Shown here: in pieces, positions 48,659 to 60,748 of the stretch | Layout of the letters: each line of letters starts with the position of its first letter | How positions within the stretch are numbered: position 1 is the stretch's first letter | Source of the DNA: Serratia plymuthica | GTDB taxonomy: Bacteria > Pseudomonadota > Gammaproteobacteria > Enterobacterales > Enterobacteriaceae | Assembly (NCBI RefSeq): GCF_018336935.1 | Contig: NZ_CP068771.1 | Span: 3,720,001 to 3,784,000 of the forward strand | Direction of reading: 5' to 3' | DNA length: 64,000 bases | Notes under the pieces: model-generated | Databases searched by the model: none | Told to the model about the DNA's origin: nothing | The model's input: only the letters and a program-made list of their open reading frames with translations | Position numbers and translations under genes: made by a program

Positions 48659-50101
48659 TTAGAGCTTGCCGTCTTGCAACGGCATCGGTTGTGTGTCGGA
48701 CAAGGGCAGGCGATAGCGTTTCGCCATCACCACGTCTTCCATTTTTTCGAGGGAGACGCCCCGGGTTTCCGGGATATAACGGCTGACAAACCAGTAGCTG
48801 AACAGGCAGCACGCCGCAAAAATCCACATCGGGAAAGCGCCGTGGAACTGGGAGAACAGATACGGATTGTCGTTGATCATCGGGAAGGTTTGCGAAACCA
48901 CAAAGTTGGCCAGCCACATGCAGCCGACGGCGATGCTCATGCCCTGCGAACGCATGCGGTTGGGGAAAATCTCCGACACCAGCACCCAGGCGCCGACGCC
49001 CCAGGACAGCGCGTAAAACACCATGAAGAACAGCATGCCGAACAGCGCGAAATAGCCGGTAGCCTCGGTATACAGCGCATAAGAGGTGATCAGCAGCCCG
49101 ACAATGACCCCCAGCGTGCCCCAGCGCATCAGCGGGATACGGCCCATGCGATCCATCAGCATGGCGCCAATCACCGAGCCGACCAACTGCATCACGCCAA
49201 TCCAGATGGTCTGGAACAGCGCTTCCTGCGCATTTTCGGTGACGGTTTTCAACACCACCGGCGCGTAATACATCATGACGTTAACGCCGGTGACCTGTTG
49301 CAGCATGGCGATCATGCAGCCGACAAACAGAATGAAACGCACGCGCTTATCGGCGTAGCTGAGTTTTTGCTTGCTGGATTGTTGATCCTGCCGTATCGAG
49401 TCCTTGATTTCCCGCAGTACGTTTTTGGCATGATCGGCGTTGGAGACGCGGGTCAGCATTGCCAGCGCCTGATCGTCACGACCGACCATCACGCTCCAGC
49501 GCGGGGATTCCGGAATGATAAACACCAGAATGCAAAACAGGATGCAGGGAAGCACGCCGGAGGCGAACATCCAGCGCCAGCCCATCTCCACCAGCCAGGC
49601 TTCGCTGGCGATGCTGGCAATCTTGAAGTTGACGTAAAAGATCACGATCTGGCCGAACACGATGGCGAACTGCTGCATGCTGAGTGCGCGGCCGCGCATG
49701 TCTTTCGGTGACACTTCAGACATGTACATCGGTGAGACGGTGGCGGCGATGCCTACCGCCAGCCCGCCGATAATGCGGTAAATGACAAACCAGGTGAAGG
49801 TGGGCGCCAACGAGGAACCCATGGCCGAGACGGTGAACAGCAGCGCCGCCAGCATCAGGGCTTTCTTGCGGCCATAACGCCCCGCCAGCGGCCCGGCGGC
49901 AAAGGCGCCCACCACGCAGCCGATCACCACGTTGGATACCGCCCAGCCGGTTTCGGCCGGGCTGAGATTGAAATAGGTTTTCAGGGATTCGATCGCGCCG
50001 GAGATCACGGCGGTATCGTAGCCGAACAGCAGGCCGCCCAGAGCGGCGACCCCGCAAATCTTCATGATGTAGCCGGTATTGCGCTTACGCTGATATGACA
50101 T
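48659..50101 (-). CDS. iolT: Sugar porter family MFS transporter (inositol permease)
   Basis: An inner-membrane proton symporter of 480 residues with 12 helices. Sugar-porter motifs are GRYGRKK after helix 2, the PESPRW motif at the end of the first half, a DRMGRIP-type loop, and PETRGVS at the C-terminus. Its position beside iolA and the IolI-like gene makes myo-inositol the likely substrate. A TATTTCAT/ATGAAATA dyad lies 130 bases upstream of the start. Confidence 0.88.
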   Translation of the reverse strand: MSYQRKRNTGYIMKICGVAALGGLLFGYDTAVISGAIESLKTYFNLSPAETGWAVSNVVIGCVVGAFAAGPLAGRYGRKKALMLAALLFTVSAMGSSLAPTFTWFVIYRIIGGLAVGIAATVSPMYMSEVSPKDMRGRALSMQQFAIVFGQIVIFYVNFKIASIASEAWLVEMGWRWMFASGVLPCILFCILVFIIPESPRWSVMVGRDDQALAMLTRVSNADHAKNVLREIKDSIRQDQQSSKQKLSYADKRVRFILFVGCMIAMLQQVTGVNVMMYYAPVVLKTVTENAQEALFQTIWIGVMQLVGSVIGAMLMDRMGRIPLMRWGTLGVIVGLLITSYALYTEATGYFALFGMLFFMVFYALSWGVGAWVLVSEIFPNRMRSQGMSIAVGCMWLANFVVSQTFPMINDNPYLFSQFHGAFPMWIFAACCLFSYWFVSRYIPETRGVSLEKMEDVVMAKRYRLPLSDTQPMPLQDGKL

Positions 50102-50644
50102 TTATTGCTCCGATTTTTATCCTGGCTTCTGCCCGCATGGTGCGTTGTAGGGAAAGGGGAGCAGAAGAGTGAACCGTGCCTGTCATCAAGGCGGTGATAT
50201 TTGTGCATTTCTGCCTTAAACAAAAACATTTATTTCATAATTAGTGAATAATGAAATATTGATTTTTAGATCCAGTTCAAAAAAAAGCGCAAACGGACAG
50301 CCGGCGTTACCGAATGATTGACGTGCGCCCGGCGCCGTTGCGTTGAGCGGGTGCCGCTCTTTTTCTGTATAAAAGTCAGGGTTAACTGCCGTCCGCTGTC
50401 GGGTAGGCGGGTGGCGCACTTTTTTACCGCAATGCAATGACCCCGCATGACGACACGGAAAAATTGCGACCGCCCGCACTAAAAACAAAATTTCTAAAAT
50501 AATTTATTTGAAACTTTTTTTTCAATGAAATAGAGTTTGCTTTATCCGGTCAGGATTTAGCCTGCTTGCGCGCATCAGCTGGCAGTGTGATTCAAACGCC
50601 ACGGCATGCGGCCAGGCGACAGCGGACTTAAAAGAGGGTGAGAC
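50102..50644. promoter_or_regulatory. iolT / iolA divergent control region
   Basis: 543 bp with no gene. Two AT-rich islands hold the dyads: TATTTCAT...ATGAAATA at 50231-50258 and TTGAAA...TTTCAATGAAA at 50508-50530. These probably bind the RpiR-type regulator. Frames at 50216-50488 are not convincing. Confidence 0.5.
50231..50258. promoter_or_regulatory. Candidate Iol-regulator operator (iolT side)
   Basis: TATTTCAT and ATGAAATA are perfect 8-base inverted arms with a 12-base spacer. The same TTTCAT/ATGAAA words recur upstream of the other iol units. Confidence 0.5.
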
Positions 50645-52150
<1,506 letters not shown>

Positions 52151-52178
52151 AGTTTTACGCTTGAATTGATCTATACCA

Positions 52179-52237
52179 ATACCCTATGGATTTCGAGTTG
52201 CAGCTAACAACGCTGCAGCTTGAAAGACGACGGGTAT
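52179..52237. repeat. Shortened ERIC element, 59 bp
   Basis: It runs from ATACCC to GGGTAT with outer arms TTTCGAGTTGCAGCT and CTGCAGCTTGAAA but without the central 65 or so bases. It ends seven bases before the iolB ribosome site, so a hairpin would form right in front of iolB. Confidence 0.8.
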
Positions 52238-52255
52238 CCATTCGGGAGAATCATC

Positions 52256-53074
52256 ATGTCTTCATTGCTTGCCAAATGTCAGCAGCCGAACGCCGAGGGG
52301 CGCATCCAGCACGTCACCCCAGAGAATGCCGACTGGCGCTTTGTCGGGTTCGATGTCTATCGCCTCGAAGCCGGCCAGACGCTGCAATTGGAAAGCGGCG
52401 ATAAAGAGCTGTGCCTGGTGCTGGTCGCCGGCATTGCCTCCGTCGCCACCCTGCGGGCGGAATATCCGCATATCGGCAAACGCATGAGCCCGTTTGAGCG
52501 CACGCCGCCTTACGCGGTCTACGTGCCGCATCACGACAAGATTAGCGTGCGGGCGGAAAGCGATTTGGAGCTGGCGGTGTGCAGCGCACCGGGTAAAGGG
52601 CATCTGCCGTCGCGCCTGATTACGCCGGCGGATGTGGGCGTCGAGCGGCGCGGCAAGGGGCGCAATCAGCGTCTGGTGCACAACATTCTGCCGGACAGCG
52701 AACCCGCCGACAGCCTGCTGGTGGTGGAAGTGTACACCGATGAAGGCAATACCAGTTCATACCCCAGCCATAAGCACGACCAGGAAGATTCGCCGGATGA
52801 AACCTATCTGGAAGAAACCTACTATCACCGCATTCAGCCTGAACAGGGCTTTTGCCTGCAGCGAGTCTATACCGACGATCGCGAACTGGATGAGTGCATG
52901 CCGGTGTATAACCGTGACGTGGTCAAGGTACCGCGCGGTTACCACCCGGTGGCGACCTTGGCCGGTTACGACAGCTACTATCTCAACGTGATGGCCGGGC
53001 CGGTGCGGCTGTGGAAATTCACCTGGGAAAAAGACCACGCCTGGATTAACAGCGACGGTTATCCGGCACGCTAG
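52256..53074 (+). CDS. iolB: 5-deoxy-glucuronate isomerase
   Basis: A cupin enzyme of 272 residues from ATG 52256, with GGGAGA upstream. Metal-binding features are SYPSHKHDQED, EETYYHRIQPEQGF and RGYHPVATLAGYDSYYLNVMAG. It converts 5-deoxy-glucuronate to 5-dehydro-2-deoxygluconate. It is likely cotranscribed with iolA through the short ERIC. Confidence 0.96.
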   Translation: MSSLLAKCQQPNAEGRIQHVTPENADWRFVGFDVYRLEAGQTLQLESGDKELCLVLVAGIASVATLRAEYPHIGKRMSPFERTPPYAVYVPHHDKISVRAESDLELAVCSAPGKGHLPSRLITPADVGVERRGKGRNQRLVHNILPDSEPADSLLVVEVYTDEGNTSSYPSHKHDQEDSPDETYLEETYYHRIQPEQGFCLQRVYTDDRELDECMPVYNRDVVKVPRGYHPVATLAGYDSYYLNVMAGPVRLWKFTWEKDHAWINSDGYPAR

Positions 53075-53096
53075 GACCCGCCTTGGGTTATGACGT

Positions 53097-53117
53097 AAAG
53101 CCCGTGAAGCGGGCTTT
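53097..53117 (+). terminator. Terminator after iolB
   Basis: AAAGCCCG pairs perfectly with CGGGCTTT around TGAAG. The T run after it is short (TTT then CC). Confidence 0.65.
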
Positions 53118-53184
53118 CCTCATTATCGTTCACATAGTTGCCAATTGGCGCGTGTATAAATTTAGTATCAATTTGCTCCCCGGC

Positions 53185-53210
53185 TGTTCAAATTATAACC
53201 GTTTTGAACA
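53185..53210. promoter_or_regulatory. 8-bp inverted repeat upstream of antitoxin gene
   Basis: TGTTCAAA and TTTGAACA are perfect arms with a 10-base spacer containing TTATAAC, a possible -10. It fits an operator for toxin-antitoxin autoregulation. Confidence 0.45.
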
Positions 53211-53364
53211 TGAGTCGCTGCGTGTGATGGCAGGCTATGCGTGTGAAAGCGAAAGTAGCCGGTAGCCGCGAAGTGCAATTGCCGCAATGTGTTCGCAAGC
53301 CTGATGAGGCGCCCTTTGAGCAGAAGCTTTCGCCTGCACAACAGGAGTAAAAGAGAAATCCGTT

Positions 53365-53631
53365 ATGACGACGATGTCCCAAAAAGCTGCTCGAGAAGGG
53401 TTGGGTTCTCCCGACCTATTTGAAGGTGGTGTTTTCGTAACCAAAAATGGCGTCGCTGAGCTGTTTGTCCAAACTGCAGCTGAGAGAGAAGCAGAGATTA
53501 GGGAACGCAATCTCGAACGACAAGCTAATGCCCTGTTAAAGCTGGTTATGTTGGCTAACCAAGACATTAAAAATCAGCGTGGAATGTCACCTGAGGAAAC
53601 GCTGAGACGATTGCGTGAAGCACGCAAATAA
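53365..53631 (+). CDS. Antitoxin-like protein
   Basis: The protein has 88 residues. The central GGVFVTKNGVAELFVQT looks like the short strand-turn of Phd/YefM-type antitoxins, and a charged helical tail follows (LERQANALLKLVMLANQD, ETLRRLREARK). It lies 16 bases before a RelE/ParE-like reading frame, the usual antitoxin-toxin order. The family is uncertain; the call depends mainly on that neighbour. Confidence 0.6.
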   Translation: MTTMSQKAAREGLGSPDLFEGGVFVTKNGVAELFVQTAAEREAEIRERNLERQANALLKLVMLANQDIKNQRGMSPEETLRRLREARK

Positions 53632-53647
53632 TATTGAGAGGTGCTGA

Positions 53648-53986
53648 GTGCCGAAATATAGGGATATTATTGTTTCGCCGGCGGCAGAATGAAGTCTTAA
53701 AGATATCGAGTCGTTTAAAAGCGGGACTATTGGCGCGGCTAATGCCGGCGAATTTGTGGATAATCTGCTGTTATCATCTCTATCGGCGATAGCTGAAGAC
53801 CCCACTCGTTATCGTTTCAATGCGATGTTATCAGGCTGCGGCGTACAGCTCTGTGAGCGACTGGATCCCGACAGCGAGTATCGTGTTATCTATGACTGTG
53901 ACGACAAAACCATCGAAATCCTGGTTTTTGTCAGCATGAAACAGGATCTGGAAAGCGCATTGTACCGCTACCTGGTACTGCAATAG
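53648..53986 (+). pseudogene. RelE/ParE-type toxin with in-frame stop
   Basis: A frame from GTG 53648 reads PKYRDIIVSPAAE, then TGA at 53690-53692, then SLKDIESFKSG and on to the end. The part after the stop contains YRVIYDCDDKTIEILVFVSMK, the beta-strand core of RelE/ParE toxins. It therefore looks like a 112-codon toxin gene broken at codon 15. An internal ATG at 53756 could give 76 residues lacking the N-terminal helices. Loss of the toxin with the antitoxin kept is a common decay route. Confidence 0.65.
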
Positions 53987-54068
53987 CTTCGGCACCCGGC
54001 TGTGCCGGGTACGTTCTCATCGGTGAAACGGCCCGGTTTCCTGCGTGCCGCCTCTCTTGTCACCATCA

Positions 54069-54905
54069 CTATTCGTCTTTGGCATTATTCAGCGCCAAGG
54101 ATACCGCCAGGGTTTGCGCCAGACACATTGAGGCGACCTGCGAGCGGAAACCGTCCACCTGCGCTTCGCGCACCACAAAGCACACGTCGCTGAAGGCGGC
54201 CAGCGGGCTGACCTGGCTGTCGGTGATGGCGATCTGTTGTGCGCCGCGTTTGGCGCCCAGTTCCACCAGCTCCAGCGCTTCTTGCGCATACGGCGAGTAG
54301 CTGATGGCAATCACCACGTCCTTGGGTTTCACCATGCTCAATTGCTCGGTGAACATGCCGCCCAACCCGTCGATCAGGAACGCCCGGCGTTCAAGGTGGC
54401 GCAACGCATAGGTGAGGTAGGAGGCGACGCTGAAGGAACGGCGCAGGCCAATCACGTAGATGTTCTCGGCGTTGTTCAGCAGTTCAACGGCTCGGTCCAG
54501 CTGCTCTGAGCTGGTTTGCATCGCCAGCTGTTGCAGCGCCTGAGCGTTGACCATGGTGAACACGTTAAGAATTTCCGCCGGTTTTTCCGGTGCGACGTTG
54601 TCGTCGGTTGACGTCTGGCGAAACAGGCGCGCGCGTTCGGTGTAGTTGACCGTTTCTTCCATCAGGTGCTGGCGAAAAACCTGTTTCATTTCGTTGAAAC
54701 CGCTAAAGCCAAACGCGTTGGCGAAGCGGATCAGCGTGGAGGGCGGAACGCTGGCCTGTGCGGCGATGGAGGCAACGGTATCGAAAGCAATGCTGTTACT
54801 GTTATCCAAAATGTAGCGCGCCACCTGTTTCAAACGCTTGCTCAGCGTTTCGTAACGGTGGCGAATCTCGTCCTGTAACAGCGAAAGTTGAGTTGGGTTG
54901 TTCAT
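54069..54905 (-). CDS. MurR/RpiR family regulator of the iol cluster
   Basis: The protein has 278 residues. The N-terminal HTH is in FDTVASIAAQASVPPSTLIRF, with the RpiR-typical FGFSGFNEMKQ next. A SIS domain at about 130-260 (IYVIGLRRSFSVASY, AISYSPYAQEALEL) binds a phosphosugar. RpiR-type IolR proteins repress iol genes in other enterobacteria. The location between iolB and iolC, together with TTTCAT-rich dyads at the iol promoters, supports that role. Confidence 0.87.
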   Translation of the reverse strand: MNNPTQLSLLQDEIRHRYETLSKRLKQVARYILDNSNSIAFDTVASIAAQASVPPSTLIRFANAFGFSGFNEMKQVFRQHLMEETVNYTERARLFRQTSTDDNVAPEKPAEILNVFTMVNAQALQQLAMQTSSEQLDRAVELLNNAENIYVIGLRRSFSVASYLTYALRHLERRAFLIDGLGGMFTEQLSMVKPKDVVIAISYSPYAQEALELVELGAKRGAQQIAITDSQVSPLAAFSDVCFVVREAQVDGFRSQVASMCLAQTLAVSLALNNAKDE

Positions 54906-55102
54906 CCATTCGGCTCGCAGTGGGGGCTAAGGCGTATCGGCCTGACGCCTGAGTTGTTGACAGGCCATTCTAACAGATGGAGCGGAAATTTCATTTCATC
55001 TAAAAGCGATTTATTCGATTGCAAGTTGCGTTACTTCACAGAAAACAGGCAAAAAAATCCCCTTAAAGCGGCGAAAATCGCTGTAAGGGGAGTCTTTGTC
55101 GA

Positions 55103-57031
55103 TTAACTTGCGTCGTGGCCGGGGCGGTATTGGCGCCAGAAACCGATCAGCGTCAGGTATTTTTGTTTCACCTGCTCGATCAAGCCGGCGTCATCCAGTT
55201 CGCCCTGCAACCAGCGGCGTGAAGGCTGGCCGAAAATGGTGCGGCCAACGGCGAAGCCTTTCACCCAGGGGGCATCCGCCGCAGCGGCGAAGCCGGCCTT
55301 CAACGTTTCCTCCGGTGAATCCAGCCCCAGGATCAGTACGCCGCGACAGAAGGGATCGTTAGCTTCGATCAACGCGCCGACCTGTCGCCAGTTCTCGGCA
55401 CTCAGCGGCGGCAGTTTCCACCAGTCCGGTTTTACGCCCAACCGGTAGAAATGTTGCAGCATGTCCAGATAGTGGCGCTCGTCTTTGTCGGCGTTGCTTT
55501 CCGGCAAAATCACCTCGAGCAGCAGCTCGTGGCCCGATTTGCAGCAGCCGCGATAGACGTCGCCGATCAGTTCATCCTGTTCGCGACGCAGTTCGGCGGC
55601 GTCATGCGGATGGTAAAACACCAGGCATTTCACGACGTGTTCCTGCGGCCAGTCGATCAGTTGCGAGCCGATATTGCCGTGCTCCAGCCGCAGCGGGCGC
55701 GAGCTGGGCAGCTCGACCGGCCGGCCAATCCACCAGCCCTGGCCGGTGATTTCGTTCAGCGCCGCCTGCCCGTAAGTGGTGTCGGCCAGAATGCCGCTGT
55801 TGCCCTGCAGCCCGGCATCTTCTGCGGCCTGTTGCGCCGCCGCCAGCAGCAGGGTTTTCAATTGGGGGATGCGTTCTTCACTGACGTTGGCTTCGCGCGC
55901 CATATCCGCCAGCTGCTTGCGGTGATCGAAGGCGAACACGCACAGTTCCGGCCACTGTTGTTTGCGGGTCGTCACCCGATGCAGGTGGTTGAGCCGCGGG
56001 TCGCGGTCCGGGCGTTTCACTTCCCGTTCGCGTTGCAAATAGTCATCCAGCTCCAGTTTGGTGGGCATCGCCGGCGCGCAGCCGTGGCGCGAAACCACCA
56101 GCGCGCCGCAGGCGTTGGCGTAGCGGCAGGCCTGATCCCAGCCTTCATCGTTCAGGTAGCCGCGCAGCAGGCCGGACATAAAGGCATCGCCGGCGCCCAG
56201 CACGTTCAGTACCTCAACCCGTACGCCGGAATGCAGTTTTACCTGCTGCCAGTCGGCGGCGATCTCGCCTTCGAAGACCGAACAGCCCTGCGCGCCGCGT
56301 TTGCAGACCAGCGTGGCTCGGGTGGCTTTGCGTACGTTGCTCAGCGCGGTCAGCGTGTCGGTGCTGCCGCCGGCAATATGAAACTCTTCCTCGGTACCGA
56401 CGATTAAATCAAAGTGGTGCAGCACCTCTTGCAGTTCGCGGGTCACCTTCTCGGATTCCACAAAGCGGGTTTCACCGTCGCCCAACGAGGTCAGGCCCCA
56501 CAATACCGGGCGATAGTCGATATCCAGCGCGGTGCGCAGGCCGTGGCGGCGGGCGTATTCCAGCGCCTTCAGCACCGCAGCTCGGGTGTTCGGGTGCGAC
56601 AAGTGGGTGCCGGTAATGGCCAGCGCGCGTGACGATGCAATATAGGATTCGTCGATGTCGTCCGGCGTCAGCGCCATGTCGGCGCAGTTTTCACGGTAGA
56701 AAATCAGCGGGAAGGTTTCCTGATCCTTGATGCCGAGGATCACCAGGCCGGTCAGGCGCTCCGGGTCGACGATCAGGCTCCGGGTGTCGGCGCCGACGCG
56801 CTGCAGCTCTTCGCGCAGGAAACGGCCCATATGTTCATCGCCGACGCGGGCAAGCATGCCGGATTTCAACCCCTGAATGGCGGTGCCGTAGGCTACGTTG
56901 CCGGAAGAGCCGCCGAGATACTTGGAGAATGTGCTGGCATCTTCCAGGCGTGCGCCGATCTGTTGTGCATAGAAATCGACGGCGATACGCCCGAGACAAA
57001 TGACATCAAGCTGTTTTTCTTGTGTAGCCAT
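55103..57031 (-). CDS. iolC: Fused 5-dehydro-2-deoxygluconokinase / phosphogluconate aldolase
   Basis: The protein has 642 residues from ATG 57031, with AAGGAA upstream. The first 330 residues are a PfkB kinase (GGSSGNVAYGTAIQGLKSG, catalytic signature NVLGAGDAFMSGLLRGY). The remaining part is a DUF2090/IolJ-type aldolase domain (CVFAFDHRKQLADMA, ILADTTYGQAAL, VKGFAVGRTIFGQP). The fusion would phosphorylate 5-dehydro-2-deoxygluconate and split it to dihydroxyacetone phosphate and malonate semialdehyde. It is divergent from iolD. Confidence 0.93.
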   Translation of the reverse strand: MATQEKQLDVICLGRIAVDFYAQQIGARLEDASTFSKYLGGSSGNVAYGTAIQGLKSGMLARVGDEHMGRFLREELQRVGADTRSLIVDPERLTGLVILGIKDQETFPLIFYRENCADMALTPDDIDESYIASSRALAITGTHLSHPNTRAAVLKALEYARRHGLRTALDIDYRPVLWGLTSLGDGETRFVESEKVTRELQEVLHHFDLIVGTEEEFHIAGGSTDTLTALSNVRKATRATLVCKRGAQGCSVFEGEIAADWQQVKLHSGVRVEVLNVLGAGDAFMSGLLRGYLNDEGWDQACRYANACGALVVSRHGCAPAMPTKLELDDYLQREREVKRPDRDPRLNHLHRVTTRKQQWPELCVFAFDHRKQLADMAREANVSEERIPQLKTLLLAAAQQAAEDAGLQGNSGILADTTYGQAALNEITGQGWWIGRPVELPSSRPLRLEHGNIGSQLIDWPQEHVVKCLVFYHPHDAAELRREQDELIGDVYRGCCKSGHELLLEVILPESNADKDERHYLDMLQHFYRLGVKPDWWKLPPLSAENWRQVGALIEANDPFCRGVLILGLDSPEETLKAGFAAAADAPWVKGFAVGRTIFGQPSRRWLQGELDDAGLIEQVKQKYLTLIGFWRQYRPGHDAS

Positions 57032-57096
57032 ACCCGTTTCCTTCTGTATTAAGCCAAACCCCGACTGCAAAGCATGTTTTGGAGTATGAGGAATAA

Positions 57097-57126
57097 AAAT
57101 TTCAATTTCAAGATTGAATGAAATTT
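57097..57126. promoter_or_regulatory. Candidate operator, iolC side
   Basis: AAATTTCA and TGAAATTT are perfect 8-base arms separated by 14 bases, 66 bases upstream of the iolC start. Confidence 0.5.
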
Positions 57127-57342
57127 ACACCCCAAAAATGTGATGCATTTAAAAGCGTGATGAAACCGGGGCTGCGGAGGGTAAAAACCGCGCCCCGCCT
57201 GAGAGGAAAACCTGCCGTAACCGCAGTTGATGCTTATGCGGCGCAGGCTGATGGCATCGGGTGCACAGGCGGGTTTTGCAGGATTGAAATGGGGTGTCGC
57301 CGACGGGAAAGGGGGCCTAAGTCAGTGAATTCTAAAGGCATG

Positions 57343-57362
57343 GATGAAATGGGGTTTTCATC
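57343..57362. promoter_or_regulatory. Candidate operator, iolD side
   Basis: GATGAAA and TTTCATC are perfect 7-base arms around TGGGGT, about 150 bases upstream of iolD. Another ATGAAAT lies at 57385. Confidence 0.5.
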
Positions 57363-57514
57363 ATTATGCGATCTTTATCGCAAAATGAAATGTTTCTTCT
57401 GTAATGTGATTTTATGGAAAATATATTTGTTTATAATCGCTTCACGTTTCACGTTGTCGGTTCAGTGAGCGGCACCGCTGGAAAGCCATAGGGCATAATG
57501 TAGAGGGTGGAGAA

Positions 57515-59455
57515 ATGGGCAAGATCAGATTAACCATGGCACAGGCACTCGTCAGGTTCCTCGACAACCAGTATCTGCTGGTCGACGGCGTGGAAACCAA
57601 ATTCGTAAAGGGCATCTTTGCGATTTTCGGCCACGGCAACGTCCTCGGCCTGGGGCAGGCGCTGGAACAAGACAGCGGCGAACTGGTGGTGCATCAGGGG
57701 CGCAATGAGCAGGGCATGGCCCATGCGGCGACCGGCTTCGCCAAGCAGAAGCTGCGCCGGCAGATCTACGCCTGCAGCTCTTCCGTCGGCCCCGGTGCCG
57801 CCAATATGATCACCGCCGCCGCGACCGCCACCGCCAACCGCATTCCTTTATTGCTGCTGCCGGGCGACGTCTATGCGTCGCGCCAGCCGGACCCGGTGTT
57901 GCAGCAGATTGAACAGTCCTACGATCTCAGCATCAGCACCAATGACGCTTTCCGCGCGGTCAGCAAATACTGGGATCGCATCGTGCGGCCGGAACAGCTG
58001 ATGAGCGCCTGCATCAACGCGATGCGCGTGCTGACCGATCCGGCGGAAACCGGCGCGGTTACGCTGTGCCTGCCGCAGGACGTGCAGGGCGAAGCTTATG
58101 ACTACCCGGACTATTTTTTCCAAAAGCGCGTGCATCGGCTCGATCGCCGTCCGGCGACCGAAGGCATGCTGGCGGATGCGCTGGCGCTGCTGACCGCCAA
58201 ACGCAAGCCGCTGCTGGTGTGCGGCGGCGGGGTGAAGTATTCGCAGGCCGGGCAGGCGCTGCGCGAGTTTGCCGAACGTTTTCATATCCCGTTTGTGGAA
58301 ACCCAGGCCGGCAAGGGCACGGTGCCTTCCAGCCATCCGTTTAACCTGGGAGGCGTCGGCGAAACCGGCTGTCTGGCGGCCAACACCCTTGCCAGGCAGG
58401 CCGATCTGGTGATCGGCGTCGGCACCCGCTACACCGACTTTACCACCTCGTCCAAATGGCTGTTCCAGAACCCGGACGTCGAGTTCCTCAATATCAACGT
58501 CAGCGGCTTTGACGCCGGCAAGCTCGACGGCGTGCAGGTGCTGGCCGATGCTCGTGCGGCGCTGGTTGCCTTGAGCGCCCTGCTGGCGCAATCCGACTAC
58601 CGCGCCGGCTGGGGCGATGCCATTGCCGAGGCGCGCAGCGCGCAGCAGTGGGAAACCGCCCGCGTTTATGCGGTGGAATACACGGGCGAAGGCTTCGTGC
58701 CGGAAATTGACGATCATCTCGATCGCGGCCGCGTTTTCGCCGAATTTATCGAACAGACCGACTCGCTGCTGACCCAAAGCCGGGTGCTGGGCGTGTTGAA
58801 TCAGCACCTGCCGCAGGACAGCGTGATCGTTGCCGCCGCCGGCAGCCTGCCGGGCGATTTGCAGCGTGTGTGGCACAACCATGGCGAGCACGGCTATCAC
58901 GTGGAATACGGCTATTCGTGCATGGGCTACGAGGTTAACGCGGCATTGGGGGTCAAGCTGGCCGAACCGCAGCGCGAGGTGTATGCGATGGTCGGCGACG
59001 GCGCCTTTATGATGCTGCATTCCGAACTGGTCACCTCGATCCAGGAAGGCTGCAAAATCAACGTGGTGCTGTTCGACAACATGACCAACGGCTGCATCAA
59101 CAACCTGCAGATGGAACACGGCATGGACAGCTATACCACCGAATTCCGCTTCCGCAACCCGCAGGGCGGCAAACTCGACGGCAATTTTGTGCCGGTCAAT
59201 TTCGCCATGCTGGCGGCGGCCTACGGTTGTAAAACCTACAGCGTCACCACCGAGCAGCAACTGATCGACGCGCTGGCCGATGCCCGCCTGCAGAAGGTCT
59301 CCACCCTGCTGGACATCAAAGTGCTGCCAAAAACCATGGTGCACAAGTATCTCAGTTGGTGGCGCGTGGGCGGTGCCCAGGTTGCCGACAGCGAAAAAAT
59401 TGTCGCCGTGGCCCGCAAGCTGCAGGAAAACATCGATAAGGCCCGCGATTACTGA
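57515..59455 (+). CDS. iolD: Trihydroxycyclohexanedione hydrolase
   Basis: A thiamine diphosphate enzyme of 646 residues, acetolactate-synthase-like. The N-terminal Glu region is [16 protein letters not shown]. The ThDP-Mg motif begins [15 protein letters not shown] and ends [12 protein letters not shown]. It opens the ring of 3D-(3,5/4)-trihydroxycyclohexane-1,2-dione to 5-deoxy-glucuronate. GGTGGAGA precedes the ATG. It is the first gene of a plus-strand operon with iolG, the IolH-like gene and iolE. Confidence 0.96.
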   Translation: MGKIRLTMAQALVRFLDNQYLLVDGVETKFVKGIFAIFGHGNVLGLGQALEQDSGELVVHQGRNEQGMAHAATGFAKQKLRRQIYACSSSVGPGAANMITAAATATANRIPLLLLPGDVYASRQPDPVLQQIEQSYDLSISTNDAFRAVSKYWDRIVRPEQLMSACINAMRVLTDPAETGAVTLCLPQDVQGEAYDYPDYFFQKRVHRLDRRPATEGMLADALALLTAKRKPLLVCGGGVKYSQAGQALREFAERFHIPFVETQAGKGTVPSSHPFNLGGVGETGCLAANTLARQADLVIGVGTRYTDFTTSSKWLFQNPDVEFLNINVSGFDAGKLDGVQVLADARAALVALSALLAQSDYRAGWGDAIAEARSAQQWETARVYAVEYTGEGFVPEIDDHLDRGRVFAEFIEQTDSLLTQSRVLGVLNQHLPQDSVIVAAAGSLPGDLQRVWHNHGEHGYHVEYGYSCMGYEVNAALGVKLAEPQREVYAMVGDGAFMMLHSELVTSIQEGCKINVVLFDNMTNGCINNLQMEHGMDSYTTEFRFRNPQGGKLDGNFVPVNFAMLAAAYGCKTYSVTTEQQLIDALADARLQKVSTLLDIKVLPKTMVHKYLSWWRVGGAQVADSEKIVAVARKLQENIDKARDY

Positions 59456-60699
<1,244 letters not shown>

Positions 60700-60748
60700 A
60701 CAACAAATAATAGGCTGACCGCCGTACCCACGTTTAAGAGGAATGACC

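Larger units (their letters stand above)
57032..57514. promoter_or_regulatory. iolC / iolD divergent control region
   Basis: 483 bp with no convincing gene. It holds two TTTCA/TGAAA dyads, at 57097-57126 on the iolC side and 57343-57362 on the iolD side. The GC-richer middle (57170-57320) shows nothing recognisable. Confidence 0.5.

Noticed and set aside
53237..53350. 37-codon frame just before the antitoxin gene
   Set aside because: Possible leader peptide, but weak ribosome site, no homology recognised, and different frame from the antitoxin.
57480..57500. CCATAGGGCATA, similar to an ERIC right end, upstream of iolD
   Set aside because: Too short and not matching the GGGTAT terminus.
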